Shown here one piece after another: positions 8,137 to 15,709 of a stretch of 33,196 nucleotides of DNA. The notes beneath the pieces were generated by a model. It was not told the origin of the DNA, made no database searches, and saw nothing but the letters and a program-made list of their open reading frames with translations. The position numbers were made by a program, and so were the translations under genes. Source of the stretch: Oscillospiraceae bacterium (GTDB lineage Bacteria > Bacillota_A > Clostridia > Oscillospirales > CAG-272); assembly GCA_015064195.1 (NCBI GenBank), contig SVSO01000005.1, positions 1-33,196 of the forward strand, read 5' to 3'. How positions within the stretch are numbered: the first letter of the stretch is position 1; each line of letters opens with the position of its first letter.

Positions 8137-8758
8137 CTCCGACCAGCGGAATGACCGGCACCTCCGCCGCCTGCTTCATCACATATTTCGTGTTGAAGGT
8201 GATATGAGCGAAATTCTCCAGCTCCTCCATCCGATACCAGGCCGTCAGGATGTCACGCGCCCATGTGAGCGCGCCGTGGCTGGCAAGGAGCAATGCCCGG
8301 CAGTCCTTCGCGAAGGGCGCAACCGAATCCGCCACGCCTTCCGTTCCGGGCGGCGCATATTCCGTCACCGGAACGATGCCCAGATTCATCATGGCCGCGG
8401 GATAAATAGGCGCATCCAGCGGCTGCCGTGCGATGGCGAAGCTGGTGGCAAACAGCGGATGAGCGTGAACCACCGCGCCGATGTTGGGATTTTCCCGATA
8501 CAGCCGCAGGTGCATCTTCGACTCGCTGGAAGCTTTTCGTGTGCCTTCCAGCACTGCGCCGTCGGAAATGCGCACTTTGATGAACATATCCTCGCTCATG
8601 CCGCCCTTGGATACACCGGTGGGCGTGACCAGTGCCGATTCGCCGTCGGGACAGCGCACGCTCAGATTGCCGTCGTTGGCCGCCACGAATCCCCGCAGAT
8701 ACATTTTATTGCCCACGTCGATCATGTCGGCGATGAGCTTTTTTTCAAGTTCCGTCAT
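8132..8758 (-). CDS. class II aldolase/adducin family protein (Ald2/DrdA-like)
   Basis: A 208-aa zinc-dependent aldolase of the L-fuculose-1-phosphate aldolase family. Motifs are ANDGNLSVR (phosphate loop), SSESKMH with the likely catalytic Glu, VHAHP (two zinc His) and LLASHGAL (third zinc His). ATG 8758 is chosen because GGAG lies 8 nt upstream; a GTG at 8764, overlapping the mtnA stop, is only 2 nt from that site. It lies 2 nt after mtnA in the same operon. In known systems this pair converts 5-deoxyribose-1-phosphate or methylthioribose-1-phosphate to a ketose phosphate and splits it to dihydroxyacetone phosphate plus an aldehyde. That specific role is inferred from the pairing. Confidence 0.88.
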   Translation of the reverse strand: MTELEKKLIADMIDVGNKMYLRGFVAANDGNLSVRCPDGESALVTPTGVSKGGMSEDMFIKVRISDGAVLEGTRKASSESKMHLRLYRENPNIGAVVHAHPLFATSFAIARQPLDAPIYPAAMMNLGIVPVTEYAPPGTEGVADSVAPFAKDCRALLLASHGALTWARDILTAWYRMEELENFAHITFNTKYVMKQAAEVPVIPLVGE

Positions 8759-8760
8759 GC

Positions 8761-9843
8761 TCACATCTCCATTATTTTCGCAAGATTTTCCCTGTAATCC
8801 GGCTTCACGATGCCGCGCTCGGTGATGATGGCGGTGATCAGCTCGTGGGGCGTCACATCAAAGGCGGGATTGAAGATGCCCACGCCTTCCGGTGCCATGC
8901 GGTTTTTGTACCACATCTCGGTGATCTCCTCGTTCCTGCGCTGTTCGATGGGGATCTCCATCCCCGATGCCAGCGACAGATCCACGGTGGAGCGGGGCGC
9001 GGCAACATAAAAGGGGATGCCGTAATATTTCGCCAGGATCGCCACGCCTGAGGTGCCGATCTTGTTTGCCGCATCGCCGTTGGCCGTGATCCGGTCTGCG
9101 CCTACGATGACCGCCTGCACCTTGCCGTCCCGCATGACCTGCGAGGCCATGTTGTCGCAGATGATGGTGGTATCCACGCCATCCGCCATCAGCTCGTATG
9201 CGGACAGCCGCGCACCCTGCAGCAGCGGTCTGGTCTCATCGCAGTAGACCTTGAAATTCATGTCCCGCTCCCGTCCCACGTGAATGGGCGCGAGGGCTGT
9301 ACCGTAGCGCACTGCGGCAAGCTGACCGGCGTTGCAGTGGGTGAGGATGCCCATGCCGTCGGTGAGGAGGGTGAGGCCGTGCTCGCCGATGGCGTAGGAT
9401 GCGGCGATATCCTCATCCCGGATGGCTTTGCATTCCTCGCACATCCGCTTTACGCATCCGTCCACCGAACCGCCTGCGCTGATGAACTGCACTGCGGTGC
9501 GGCACATCCGGTCAAGCGCCCAGAAAAGATTGACCGCTGTGGGGCGGGAGGATGCGAGATAATCCCGGGCTTTTTTGATTTTCACGATGAAAGCCGCGCC
9601 GGTGATCTGTTCTTTTGCGGCAATCCGGTGGGCGGTGACATAGAGTCCGATGGCGGCCGCAACGCCGATGGCAGGCGCACCCCGGACCTGCAGGGATTTG
9701 ATGGCCGCCCACATCGCCTCCGGATCGCACAGAGAGACCACCTCCAGCGCACCGGGAAGCCGGTTCTGGTCGATGATATCGAGGGTAATTTTTACTTCAT
9801 TCAGGGCGACGGTATCGGGCAGTTTTTGTTTGGTTACGAACAT
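8761..9843 (-). CDS. mtnA: S-methyl-5-thioribose-1-phosphate isomerase (or 5-deoxyribose-1-phosphate isomerase)
   Basis: A 360-aa member of the MtnA/eIF2B-related isomerases. Signatures: RGAPAIG near residue 54, THCNAGQLAAV carrying the active-site Cys, VGADRITANGDAANKIGT with the catalytic Asp, and PAFDVTP near the C-terminus. It isomerises an aldose-1-phosphate (methylthioribose-1-P or 5-deoxyribose-1-P) to the ribulose-1-phosphate form. The next gene is a class II aldolase rather than the dehydratase of the methionine salvage pathway, so the dihydroxyacetone-phosphate-forming shunt is more likely than full methionine regeneration. No kinase (mtnK) or nucleosidase is present in the window; either is needed to make the substrate. 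Confidence 0.92.
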   Translation of the reverse strand: MFVTKQKLPDTVALNEVKITLDIIDQNRLPGALEVVSLCDPEAMWAAIKSLQVRGAPAIGVAAAIGLYVTAHRIAAKEQITGAAFIVKIKKARDYLASSRPTAVNLFWALDRMCRTAVQFISAGGSVDGCVKRMCEECKAIRDEDIAASYAIGEHGLTLLTDGMGILTHCNAGQLAAVRYGTALAPIHVGRERDMNFKVYCDETRPLLQGARLSAYELMADGVDTTIICDNMASQVMRDGKVQAVIVGADRITANGDAANKIGTSGVAILAKYYGIPFYVAAPRSTVDLSLASGMEIPIEQRRNEEITEMWYKNRMAPEGVGIFNPAFDVTPHELITAIITERGIVKPDYRENLAKIMEM

Positions 9844-9876
9844 CGCTGTGTCTCCTTTTTCGGAATTCTTTCCTTT

Positions 9877-9905
9877 ATTATATCACATTCCGCCGCCGTT
9901 TGCAA
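9877..9905 (-). promoter_or_regulatory. sigma-A promoter of mtnA-aldolase
   Basis: On the minus strand TTGCAA (9905-9900), a 17-nt spacer, and TATAAT (9882-9877), followed by an AAAGGAG ribosome binding site before ATG 9843. Confidence 0.75.
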
Positions 9906-9924
9906 GATGGGGAAGGAAAATTTG

Positions 9925-9958
9925 ACAAAAATCCGCCCGTCGCTGTCACGGCGGGCGG
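9925..9958 (-). terminator. terminator of SBP3
   Basis: Read on the minus strand, CCGCCCG (9958-9952) pairs with CGGGCGG (9939-9933), followed by ATTTTTGTC. It begins 8 nt after the SBP3 stop codon. Confidence 0.8.
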
Positions 9959-9965
9959 TTGGTGA

Positions 9966-11456
9966 TTATTCGAGTTCGGAGAAAGCTTCGATGAGCTTGT
10001 CGATTTTGGTTTCAACAGCAGGAGCTTTGGAAGCGTAGACAGAGGAGAGATTGCCGCCTTTTTGGAAAGCCGCCCAGATGATGCCCGATGTGCCGAAATT
10101 GTAGATGTCTGCCAGCTCGTAGAATGTGGTGTTCTTAACAAGCTCCAGCATTTCCACATCGTGCTCGCTTCTCAGACGTTTGCCCTGAAGCGTCACTTCA
10201 TAGAATGCCGGAAGAAGTTTTTTGTTGGAATACCACGCCATGTATTCCATCACCGCACCAACCTTTTCAAGATCGCCAGCGCTGATCGGCACAGCGAACA
10301 TATTGGCATATTTATCTACCTTATGGTGATAGCTTTCCTGCGATTCATCGTATTTCGGATTGGGTGCGATGCCGTAATCGTCCTCCATGTTGGTGAACTG
10401 CGAGGTCGTGCCGCATCCGTTCTGCACGAACAGGAACTGTCCGCCTGCAAAGAGTGAGCGCGCATAGTTGTAAACGTTGGCAAAGCCGGTGATATCCGCG
10501 GTTTTTGCCATTTCTTCATAGGTGATCGCATAATCGTTATTGCCGATCGCCTCATAGGTGCGTGTAATAATATCATCCACTTTCTCGTTCATGAGGTTAA
10601 GCACCGGCATACCGTCCGCATCCGGTGTCGTATGCATCATGCCGCACCCGGCAAGCAGATGAATGATTGTAGCGTTCGAATCACCGCCCTCCGACAGCAT
10701 TCCGTATTGGTCATGCTCATCAAACTTGCCGTCACCGTTAAGATCGCTGGAGATCGACTGGATCATGCCAAAGAATGTGTCCAGCGTCCACTTGTTCTCC
10801 TGCACCAGCGTATAGGGATCGTCCAGCTTGTATTCTTCCGCCAAACTGCGATTGTAGAAAATAAACCGTGCCAATGACAGAGCGTTTACTGTAATATCGT
10901 TCTGCATGATGTATAGTTTATCAGCAATTTTCAGCTGTTCTATCGCGTTCTGATCCCAATATTCAGCAGAAAGGTTGATATGAGGAATACCGGAAAAATC
11001 CACAAGATAGGCTTCACCGGCAAGCGACCCCAGCTCATAGGCTTCATTATTGATCACATCAATGGCGGCATCATTGGACATAACATACTGACGCGCGGCC
11101 TTCAGCACCTCGCCATCTTTGTTGTATTCCACCGCCTGAATATCAATATTGAACTTTTCCTCAACCGCGCGGTTGCGGTCATACACAGCATCATTGATCA
11201 CCTCTCCGTTCTGCTCGTCGGTGTAGATGTAGATCTGCTTATAGGAAGAAGCTGTCCGTCCGCGCATCAGAAACGTAAACTCCGCCCCGCCGTAATCCTT
11301 CTCCGGCAATTCCGGCTCGGGAATGCCTGTCTCAACGGGTGCGGCGGTGGTGGTGGAATCTGTCGATGCGGTGGTGTCAGCAGTCGTGCCGGAATCGCCG
11401 CAGGATACCGCCGCCAGCATTGCCATCAGCAGCAAAATAGAAGTTGTGCGTTTCAT
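9966..11456 (-). CDS. SBP3: extracellular sugar-binding lipoprotein
   Basis: A 496-aa lipoprotein with signal peptide MKRTTSILLLMAML and lipobox AVSC (Cys19), then a Thr-rich linker. Family marks are NGEVINDAVYDRN near residue 85, an EF-hand-like loop DLNGDGKFDEHD, and PKYDESQ in the C-terminal half. The ATG at 11456 has a GGAGG site 7 nt upstream. It has its own promoter and terminator, so it is monocistronic. Its local base composition looks slightly more AT-rich than the neighbouring hydrolase genes, as in the other SBP genes on this strand. Ligand unknown; no permease nearby. Confidence 0.9.
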   Translation of the reverse strand: MKRTTSILLLMAMLAAVSCGDSGTTADTTASTDSTTTAAPVETGIPEPELPEKDYGGAEFTFLMRGRTASSYKQIYIYTDEQNGEVINDAVYDRNRAVEEKFNIDIQAVEYNKDGEVLKAARQYVMSNDAAIDVINNEAYELGSLAGEAYLVDFSGIPHINLSAEYWDQNAIEQLKIADKLYIMQNDITVNALSLARFIFYNRSLAEEYKLDDPYTLVQENKWTLDTFFGMIQSISSDLNGDGKFDEHDQYGMLSEGGDSNATIIHLLAGCGMMHTTPDADGMPVLNLMNEKVDDIITRTYEAIGNNDYAITYEEMAKTADITGFANVYNYARSLFAGGQFLFVQNGCGTTSQFTNMEDDYGIAPNPKYDESQESYHHKVDKYANMFAVPISAGDLEKVGAVMEYMAWYSNKKLLPAFYEVTLQGKRLRSEHDVEMLELVKNTTFYELADIYNFGTSGIIWAAFQKGGNLSSVYASKAPAVETKIDKLIEAFSELE

Positions 11457-11497
11457 AAAAATTCCTCCAATTTTGTGATATTTTTTGTAACAAGACT

Positions 11498-11526
11498 ATT
11501 ATATCAGAAAATTTGAGAAATGTATA
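11498..11526 (-). promoter_or_regulatory. probable promoter of SBP3
   Basis: On the minus strand the -10 is a perfect TATAAT (11503-11498). The -35, 17 nt upstream, is a weak TATACA (11526-11521), suggesting activator dependence. An inverted repeat lies immediately upstream. Confidence 0.6.
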
Positions 11527-11529
11527 TAG

Positions 11530-11557
11530 AAATATTCCACTTGAATATGGAATATTT
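11530..11557. promoter_or_regulatory. inverted repeat, candidate operator upstream of SBP3
   Basis: AAATATTCCA (11530-11539) and TGGAATATTT (11548-11557) are perfect 10-bp arms with an 8-nt spacer. On the plus strand ATATTCCACTT is also followed by ATATTTCCACTTT as an imperfect direct repeat. The element abuts the weak -35 box of SBP3, where an activator would bind. The binding protein is unknown. Confidence 0.5.
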
Positions 11558-11569
11558 CCACTTTTTCAT

Positions 11570-11600
11570 AAAAAATCCCGCGCCGTGCGGACGCGGGAGG
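11570..11600 (-). terminator. terminator of histidine phosphatase
   Basis: Read on the minus strand, TCCCGCG (11598-11592) pairs with CGCGGGA (11582-11576), followed by TTTTTTATG. It begins 14 nt after the phosphatase stop. Confidence 0.85.
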
Positions 11601-11611
11601 GAATTTTTTCG

Positions 11612-12256
11612 TTAAACATTGGTCGGCAGTGCGGTGGCGATGCCTTCGAGGAAGCCCGCCTCGCCCATGGTGACGAGGCTGACAGTGTGTGCCGCCGTGT
11701 CGTAATCGGCGACGCTGACGGAGCAGTTCATCACCCAGCGGATGTTCTGCATTTCCTCGATGGGCAGTCCCCGCCATCCGCATTCCAGTGCGCGGATGGG
11801 CGTGGAATGGGTGGCGATGAGCACCGTTTCGCCCTCATGCGCCGATGCGATGCGCCACAGCTCGGTACGCACCCGCTCCGCCATTTCGCGCACGCTCTCA
11901 CCGCCCGTTGGCCGGGAATTGCCGATGTCCGTCATCCACACGCCGTACGCCTCCGGATAGCGCACCGGCAGCTCATCGAAGGGCTGATTCTCCCATTCGC
12001 CGGCGCAGATCTCCCGGAGATTTTTGTCGGGTGTGGGTGTGAGTCCGTGGGGCGCGGCGACGATGCGGCCGGTCTCGTATGCGCGGATAAGATCGCTTGC
12101 GTAGGCGGCATCGATGCGGGTATCCGCAAGATATACCGCGGCCCGCTCTGCCTGCAGCCGTCCGCGATCGGTGAGGCCGCCGTTGGTATGACCGTAAAAC
12201 CGCCCGTCGAGATTGCCGATGCTCTCGCCGTGGCGGACAATGATAAAGCGTGTCAT
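11612..12256 (-). CDS. histidine phosphatase family protein (phosphoglycerate mutase-like)
   Basis: A 214-aa phosphatase of the histidine phosphatase superfamily. It has the RHGES phosphohistidine motif at residues 8-12, followed by LTDRGRLQAE, the acid/base Glu region GEWENQPFDELP, and the second catalytic His in IATHSTPIR. ATG 12256 is chosen because AAGGAG precedes it; the longer open frame to 12289 has no such site. It has its own promoter and terminator and is divergent from the GH106 gene. The substrate (sugar phosphate, cobalamin precursor or other) cannot be told from sequence. Confidence 0.88.
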   Translation of the reverse strand: MTRFIIVRHGESIGNLDGRFYGHTNGGLTDRGRLQAERAAVYLADTRIDAAYASDLIRAYETGRIVAAPHGLTPTPDKNLREICAGEWENQPFDELPVRYPEAYGVWMTDIGNSRPTGGESVREMAERVRTELWRIASAHEGETVLIATHSTPIRALECGWRGLPIEEMQNIRWVMNCSVSVADYDTAAHTVSLVTMGEAGFLEGIATALPTNV

Positions 12257-12325
12257 GATAATTTCTCCTTTATGCGATGAGATGGGCATTTGGCCCGCAT
12301 CCCGGATATTTTTGTAACTTTCAAC

Positions 12326-12354
12326 ATTATATCACACCCGGACGCATTTGTCAA
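12326..12354 (-). promoter_or_regulatory. sigma-A promoter of histidine phosphatase
   Basis: On the minus strand TTGACA (12354-12349) and TATAAT (12331-12326), both perfect consensus, with a 17-nt spacer. Confidence 0.85.
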
Positions 12355-12387
12355 TCGTAAAACTTCACAACAAATCGGCGAAATCTC

Positions 12388-12416
12388 TTGACAAATGCTG
12401 ATTTTTGTGGTATAGT
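12388..12416 (+). promoter_or_regulatory. sigma-A promoter of the GH106 gene
   Basis: TTGACA (12388-12393) and TATAGT (12411-12416) with a 17-nt spacer, about 38 nt before ATG 12454. It rules out the longer open frame that begins at 12388, since that would overlap the promoter. Confidence 0.82.
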
Positions 12417-12453
12417 TACAGTACCAGAAAAAACCAAGTTTCGGAGGTCTGTT

Positions 12454-15400
12454 ATGCTTTACAAAAAGAATCAATCCCCCACCCTCGCGCCCGAGCTGTT
12501 CCAGAATCCCACCGAGGAATATCGCGGCACGCCCTTCTGGGCGTGGAACTGCAAGGTCACGCCTGACCTTGTGCGCCGTCAGATCGGTTATCTCGCCGAG
12601 ATGGGCTTCGGCGGCTATCACATCCACTCCCGCACCGGTATGGATGTGCCCTATCTGTCCGACGAATTCATGAATCTCATCAAGGTTTGCGCCGAGGAAG
12701 CGAAGAAGACTCACACCCTCGCATGGCTGTACGATGAAGACCGCTGGCCTTCCGGTGCGGCGGGCGGACTTGTCACCAAGACGCCGAAATACCGCCAGAG
12801 AATGCTCCGTCTGTCCCGCAATGACATCACTGCGGACATTCCCGATAAAGAGCAGGCCATCGAGCTTGGCAAGCCTTATCTCTACCGGGTTTACGACATC
12901 GTGCAGAACGATGCCGGCGAGCTTATTTCCTACGATATGATCTCCCCCGATGCCGAGGCGAAGGGCACAAAATGGTTCGCATACTGCTTCACGGCATCCG
13001 AAAGCGGCTGGTACAACAATCAGACCTATGTTGACACGCTGTCCAAGGAAGCCATCGACAAGTTCATCGAGACCACCCATGAGCGTTACAAGGAAGCAGT
13101 GGGCGAGGATTTCGACGGCGTTGTGCCGGCCATCTTCACCGATGAGCCGCAGTTCTCCCGCAAGGGCACGCATTCTTTTGCCAAGGCGACAAATGATGTG
13201 ACGCTTCCGTGGACGCCCAAATTCGACGAGCTTTACGAGGCACGCTATCATGCGAAGATCGACTGGGCTGTGCCGGAGCTGTTCTGGGAACTGCCGGAGG
13301 GACGGATCTCCCAGTCCCGCTATTACTATCACGATTTCATCTGCCAGCTGTTCACCGAAGCCTTCGCGGACAACTGCGGCGACTGGTGCGAGAAGAACGG
13401 CATCTCCATGACCGGTCACATGATGGAAGAACCGTCGCTTCATTCCCAGACGGCAGCTTTGGGCGAAGCCATGCGTTCCTACCGCAAGTTCCAGATCCCC
13501 GGCATCGATATGCTCTGCGATGCCCATGAATACACCACCGCCAAGCAGGCACAGTCCGCCGTTCATCAGTACGGCCGTGAGGGAATGCTTTCCGAGCTGT
13601 ACGGCGTGACCGACTGGGATTTCGATTTCCGCGGTCACAAGCATCAGGGCGACTGGCAGGCGGCACTGGGCGTCACCGTCCGCGTGCCCCATCTGTCGTG
13701 GATGTCCATGTACGGCAACGCCAAGCGTGACTATCCCGCTTCCATCTTCTATCAGTCCCCGTGGTATAAGGAATACCCTTACATCGAGGATCATTATGCC
13801 CGCCTGAATACCGCTCTCACCCGCGGCGTGCCCATGGTTGACATCGGCGTGATCCATCCCGTGGAGAGCTATTGGCTGCACTGGGGCCCCACCGAAAATA
13901 CCGGCACCGTCCGTGCGCAGATGGAGGGCAATTTCCGCAATGTCATCGATTGGCTGCTCTTCTCCCAGCTGGACTTCGACTACATCAGCGAATCTCTGCT
14001 GCCCGAGCAGTTCGGCGGCGTGGAGGACGCCCGTCTGCGTGTCGGCAAGATGGCGTACAAGGTCATCCTTGTGCCGCCCATGGAGACCATCCGCAAAACG
14101 ACCCTTGATATTCTGACACAATTCGCCAAGGCCGGCGGCAAGATCATCTTCATGGGCGACTGCCCCACCCTTGTGGATGCTCTCACTTCCGACGGCGCAC
14201 GCGCACTTTACGATGCATCCGAGGTCATCGGCATCTCCCACGATGCGCTCATCAATGCCATGAATCCCTACCGCCGTCTGGTCATCCGGGACGGAAGCGG
14301 CAGCATCGCCGGAAAGTTCCTGTACAACTACCGCCGCGATACCGACTGCGACTGGGTATTCATCTGCAACGGCAAGCCTGTCAATCGCGGATGCCGCGGC
14401 AAATATCACAACGGCACATGGATCGCCATCACCATCGAGGGCGAATTCACGCCCATGGAATACAACACCCTCACCGGCGAAGTTTCCGTGGCCGATTACA
14501 CCGTGGAGGGCGGCAAGACCGTCATCCGCCGCACGCATTACGAATATGACAGCGTGATCTACCGCCTGCTGCCCTACGATGCGTCGGTGAAATACACCCG
14601 CGCACCGGAGATGAAGCTTGTCCGGACGCATCACTGCATGAAGCCGGTGGACTATCGCCTTGACGAGCCGAATGCCATGCTCATCGACCTTGCCAAGTGG
14701 CGCATCGACAGCGCATCCCTGACGGCGGACGGCGAGTGGAACAGCTGTGAGGAGCTGCTCCGCGTACACAACGCGGCGGCAAAAGCGCTGGGGATCACCA
14801 ACAGCAGTGCGCAGCCGTGGGTCATTCCGGAAGAAGCGCTGACCCACACCGTTGATCTGCGCGTGACCTTCCACTCCGAGATCGAATATGAAGGCGCGTA
14901 TTTAGCCATAGAAAATGCGCCGCTCTGCGAGGTCATTCTCAACGGCGTCGCGGCAGAATCCGGCACGCACGGCTATTTCGTGGACGAATCCATCGAAAAG
15001 CTGGCACTTCCGAAGATCGTGAAGGGCGAGAATGTGCTGCTCATCCGCTCTCCCATCGGTTCGCGCACCCGCATCGAATGGTGCTATCTGCTGGGCGACT
15101 TCGGCGTAAAGGTGGCCGGATGCGAAAAGACCATCACCGCCCTCCCCGAAAAGCTTGGCTATTCCACCGTCACCGCCCAGAATCTGCCCTTCTACACCGG
15201 CAACATCGAATACACCGAGGAGATCGATACGCCTGACTGCCAGCTTGTCGTCCGCGCATCCGAATACCGCGGCGCACTGGTGAAGGTATTCCTCGACGGA
15301 CGTGACATGGGCGTCATCGCCTTCGATCCCATGCGGCTGGATCTGGGCAAAGTCAGCGCCGGCCGTCATACCCTCACCTACAAGCTGTTCGGCACACGCT

Positions 15401-15552
15401 TCAACGCCTTCGCCGCTCTGCACAACACCAATCAGGGCGACAAGTGGACCGGCCCCAACATCTGGTACACCACCGGCGATTCCTGGTGCTACGAATATCG
15501 TCTGCGCGACATGGGCCTTCTCGCAAGCCCTGTTGTTGAGATGTATGAGTGA
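12454..15552 (+). CDS. GH106-family glycoside hydrolase, alpha-L-rhamnosidase-like
   Basis: A 1032-aa protein without signal peptide, so probably cytoplasmic. It starts with the GH106 hallmark PFWAWN (near residue 28), a (beta/alpha)8 barrel with GGYHIHSRTG, YDEDRWPSG at residues 93-101, FTDEP at 228-232 and GHMMEEP near 321-327. The C-terminal third is beta-rich, with galactose-binding-like sheets (about 800-1030). Known GH106 enzymes release L-rhamnose from pectin (RG-I/RG-II) or flavonoid glycosides by inversion with calcium help; rhamnosidase activity here is family inference. RBS CGGAGG precedes ATG 12454. It is monocistronic, with its own promoter and terminator. A rhamnose-containing oligomer imported by one of the SBP systems is a plausible substrate. 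Confidence 0.87.
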   Translation: MLYKKNQSPTLAPELFQNPTEEYRGTPFWAWNCKVTPDLVRRQIGYLAEMGFGGYHIHSRTGMDVPYLSDEFMNLIKVCAEEAKKTHTLAWLYDEDRWPSGAAGGLVTKTPKYRQRMLRLSRNDITADIPDKEQAIELGKPYLYRVYDIVQNDAGELISYDMISPDAEAKGTKWFAYCFTASESGWYNNQTYVDTLSKEAIDKFIETTHERYKEAVGEDFDGVVPAIFTDEPQFSRKGTHSFAKATNDVTLPWTPKFDELYEARYHAKIDWAVPELFWELPEGRISQSRYYYHDFICQLFTEAFADNCGDWCEKNGISMTGHMMEEPSLHSQTAALGEAMRSYRKFQIPGIDMLCDAHEYTTAKQAQSAVHQYGREGMLSELYGVTDWDFDFRGHKHQGDWQAALGVTVRVPHLSWMSMYGNAKRDYPASIFYQSPWYKEYPYIEDHYARLNTALTRGVPMVDIGVIHPVESYWLHWGPTENTGTVRAQMEGNFRNVIDWLLFSQLDFDYISESLLPEQFGGVEDARLRVGKMAYKVILVPPMETIRKTTLDILTQFAKAGGKIIFMGDCPTLVDALTSDGARALYDASEVIGISHDALINAMNPYRRLVIRDGSGSIAGKFLYNYRRDTDCDWVFICNGKPVNRGCRGKYHNGTWIAITIEGEFTPMEYNTLTGEVSVADYTVEGGKTVIRRTHYEYDSVIYRLLPYDASVKYTRAPEMKLVRTHHCMKPVDYRLDEPNAMLIDLAKWRIDSASLTADGEWNSCEELLRVHNAAAKALGITNSSAQPWVIPEEALTHTVDLRVTFHSEIEYEGAYLAIENAPLCEVILNGVAAESGTHGYFVDESIEKLALPKIVKGENVLLIRSPIGSRTRIEWCYLLGDFGVKVAGCEKTITALPEKLGYSTVTAQNLPFYTGNIEYTEEIDTPDCQLVVRASEYRGALVKVFLDGRDMGVIAFDPMRLDLGKVSAGRHTLTYKLFGTRFNAFAALHNTNQGDKWTGPNIWYTTGDSWCYEYRLRDMGLLASPVVEMYE

Positions 15553-15578
15553 GGCTGAATTTCTGACATATAAACTGC

Positions 15579-15612
15579 AAAAAGGTGCGTCTGTGATCGG
15601 CGCACCTTTTAC
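15579..15612 (+). terminator. terminator of the GH106 gene
   Basis: AAAAGGTGCG (15580-15589) pairs with CGCACCTTTT (15601-15610). The T-rich arm supplies the tail. It lies 27 nt after the stop codon and just before the SBP4 promoter. Confidence 0.75.
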
Positions 15613-15631
15613 TTATTCTGCCAAACTATTC

Positions 15632-15660
15632 TTGACTTTTCGTGCATTATATGGTATAAT
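15632..15660 (+). promoter_or_regulatory. sigma-A promoter of the SBP4-PHP-PHP-AbgA operon
   Basis: TTGACT (15632-15637) and TATAAT (15655-15660) with a 17-nt spacer, about 50 nt before the SBP4 start codon. Confidence 0.85.
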
Positions 15661-15709
15661 ACGGATGTTGATCCTATCAACAAATCATATTTTTAAGGAG
15701 TGTGTAACA

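Noticed and set aside
12388..12453. Upstream start for the GH106 gene at 12388
   Set aside because: It begins at the promoter -35 box. ATG 12454 has a good CGGAGG site and begins the conserved family sequence.
12253..14874. Long minus-strand open frame opposite the GH106 gene
   Set aside because: It mirrors the GH106 reading frame, has no family motif, no ribosome binding site, and covers the divergent promoters. Codon structure produces such shadows in GC-rich genes. The same applies to long antisense frames at 25760-27985, 4154-5815 and 21166-22086.
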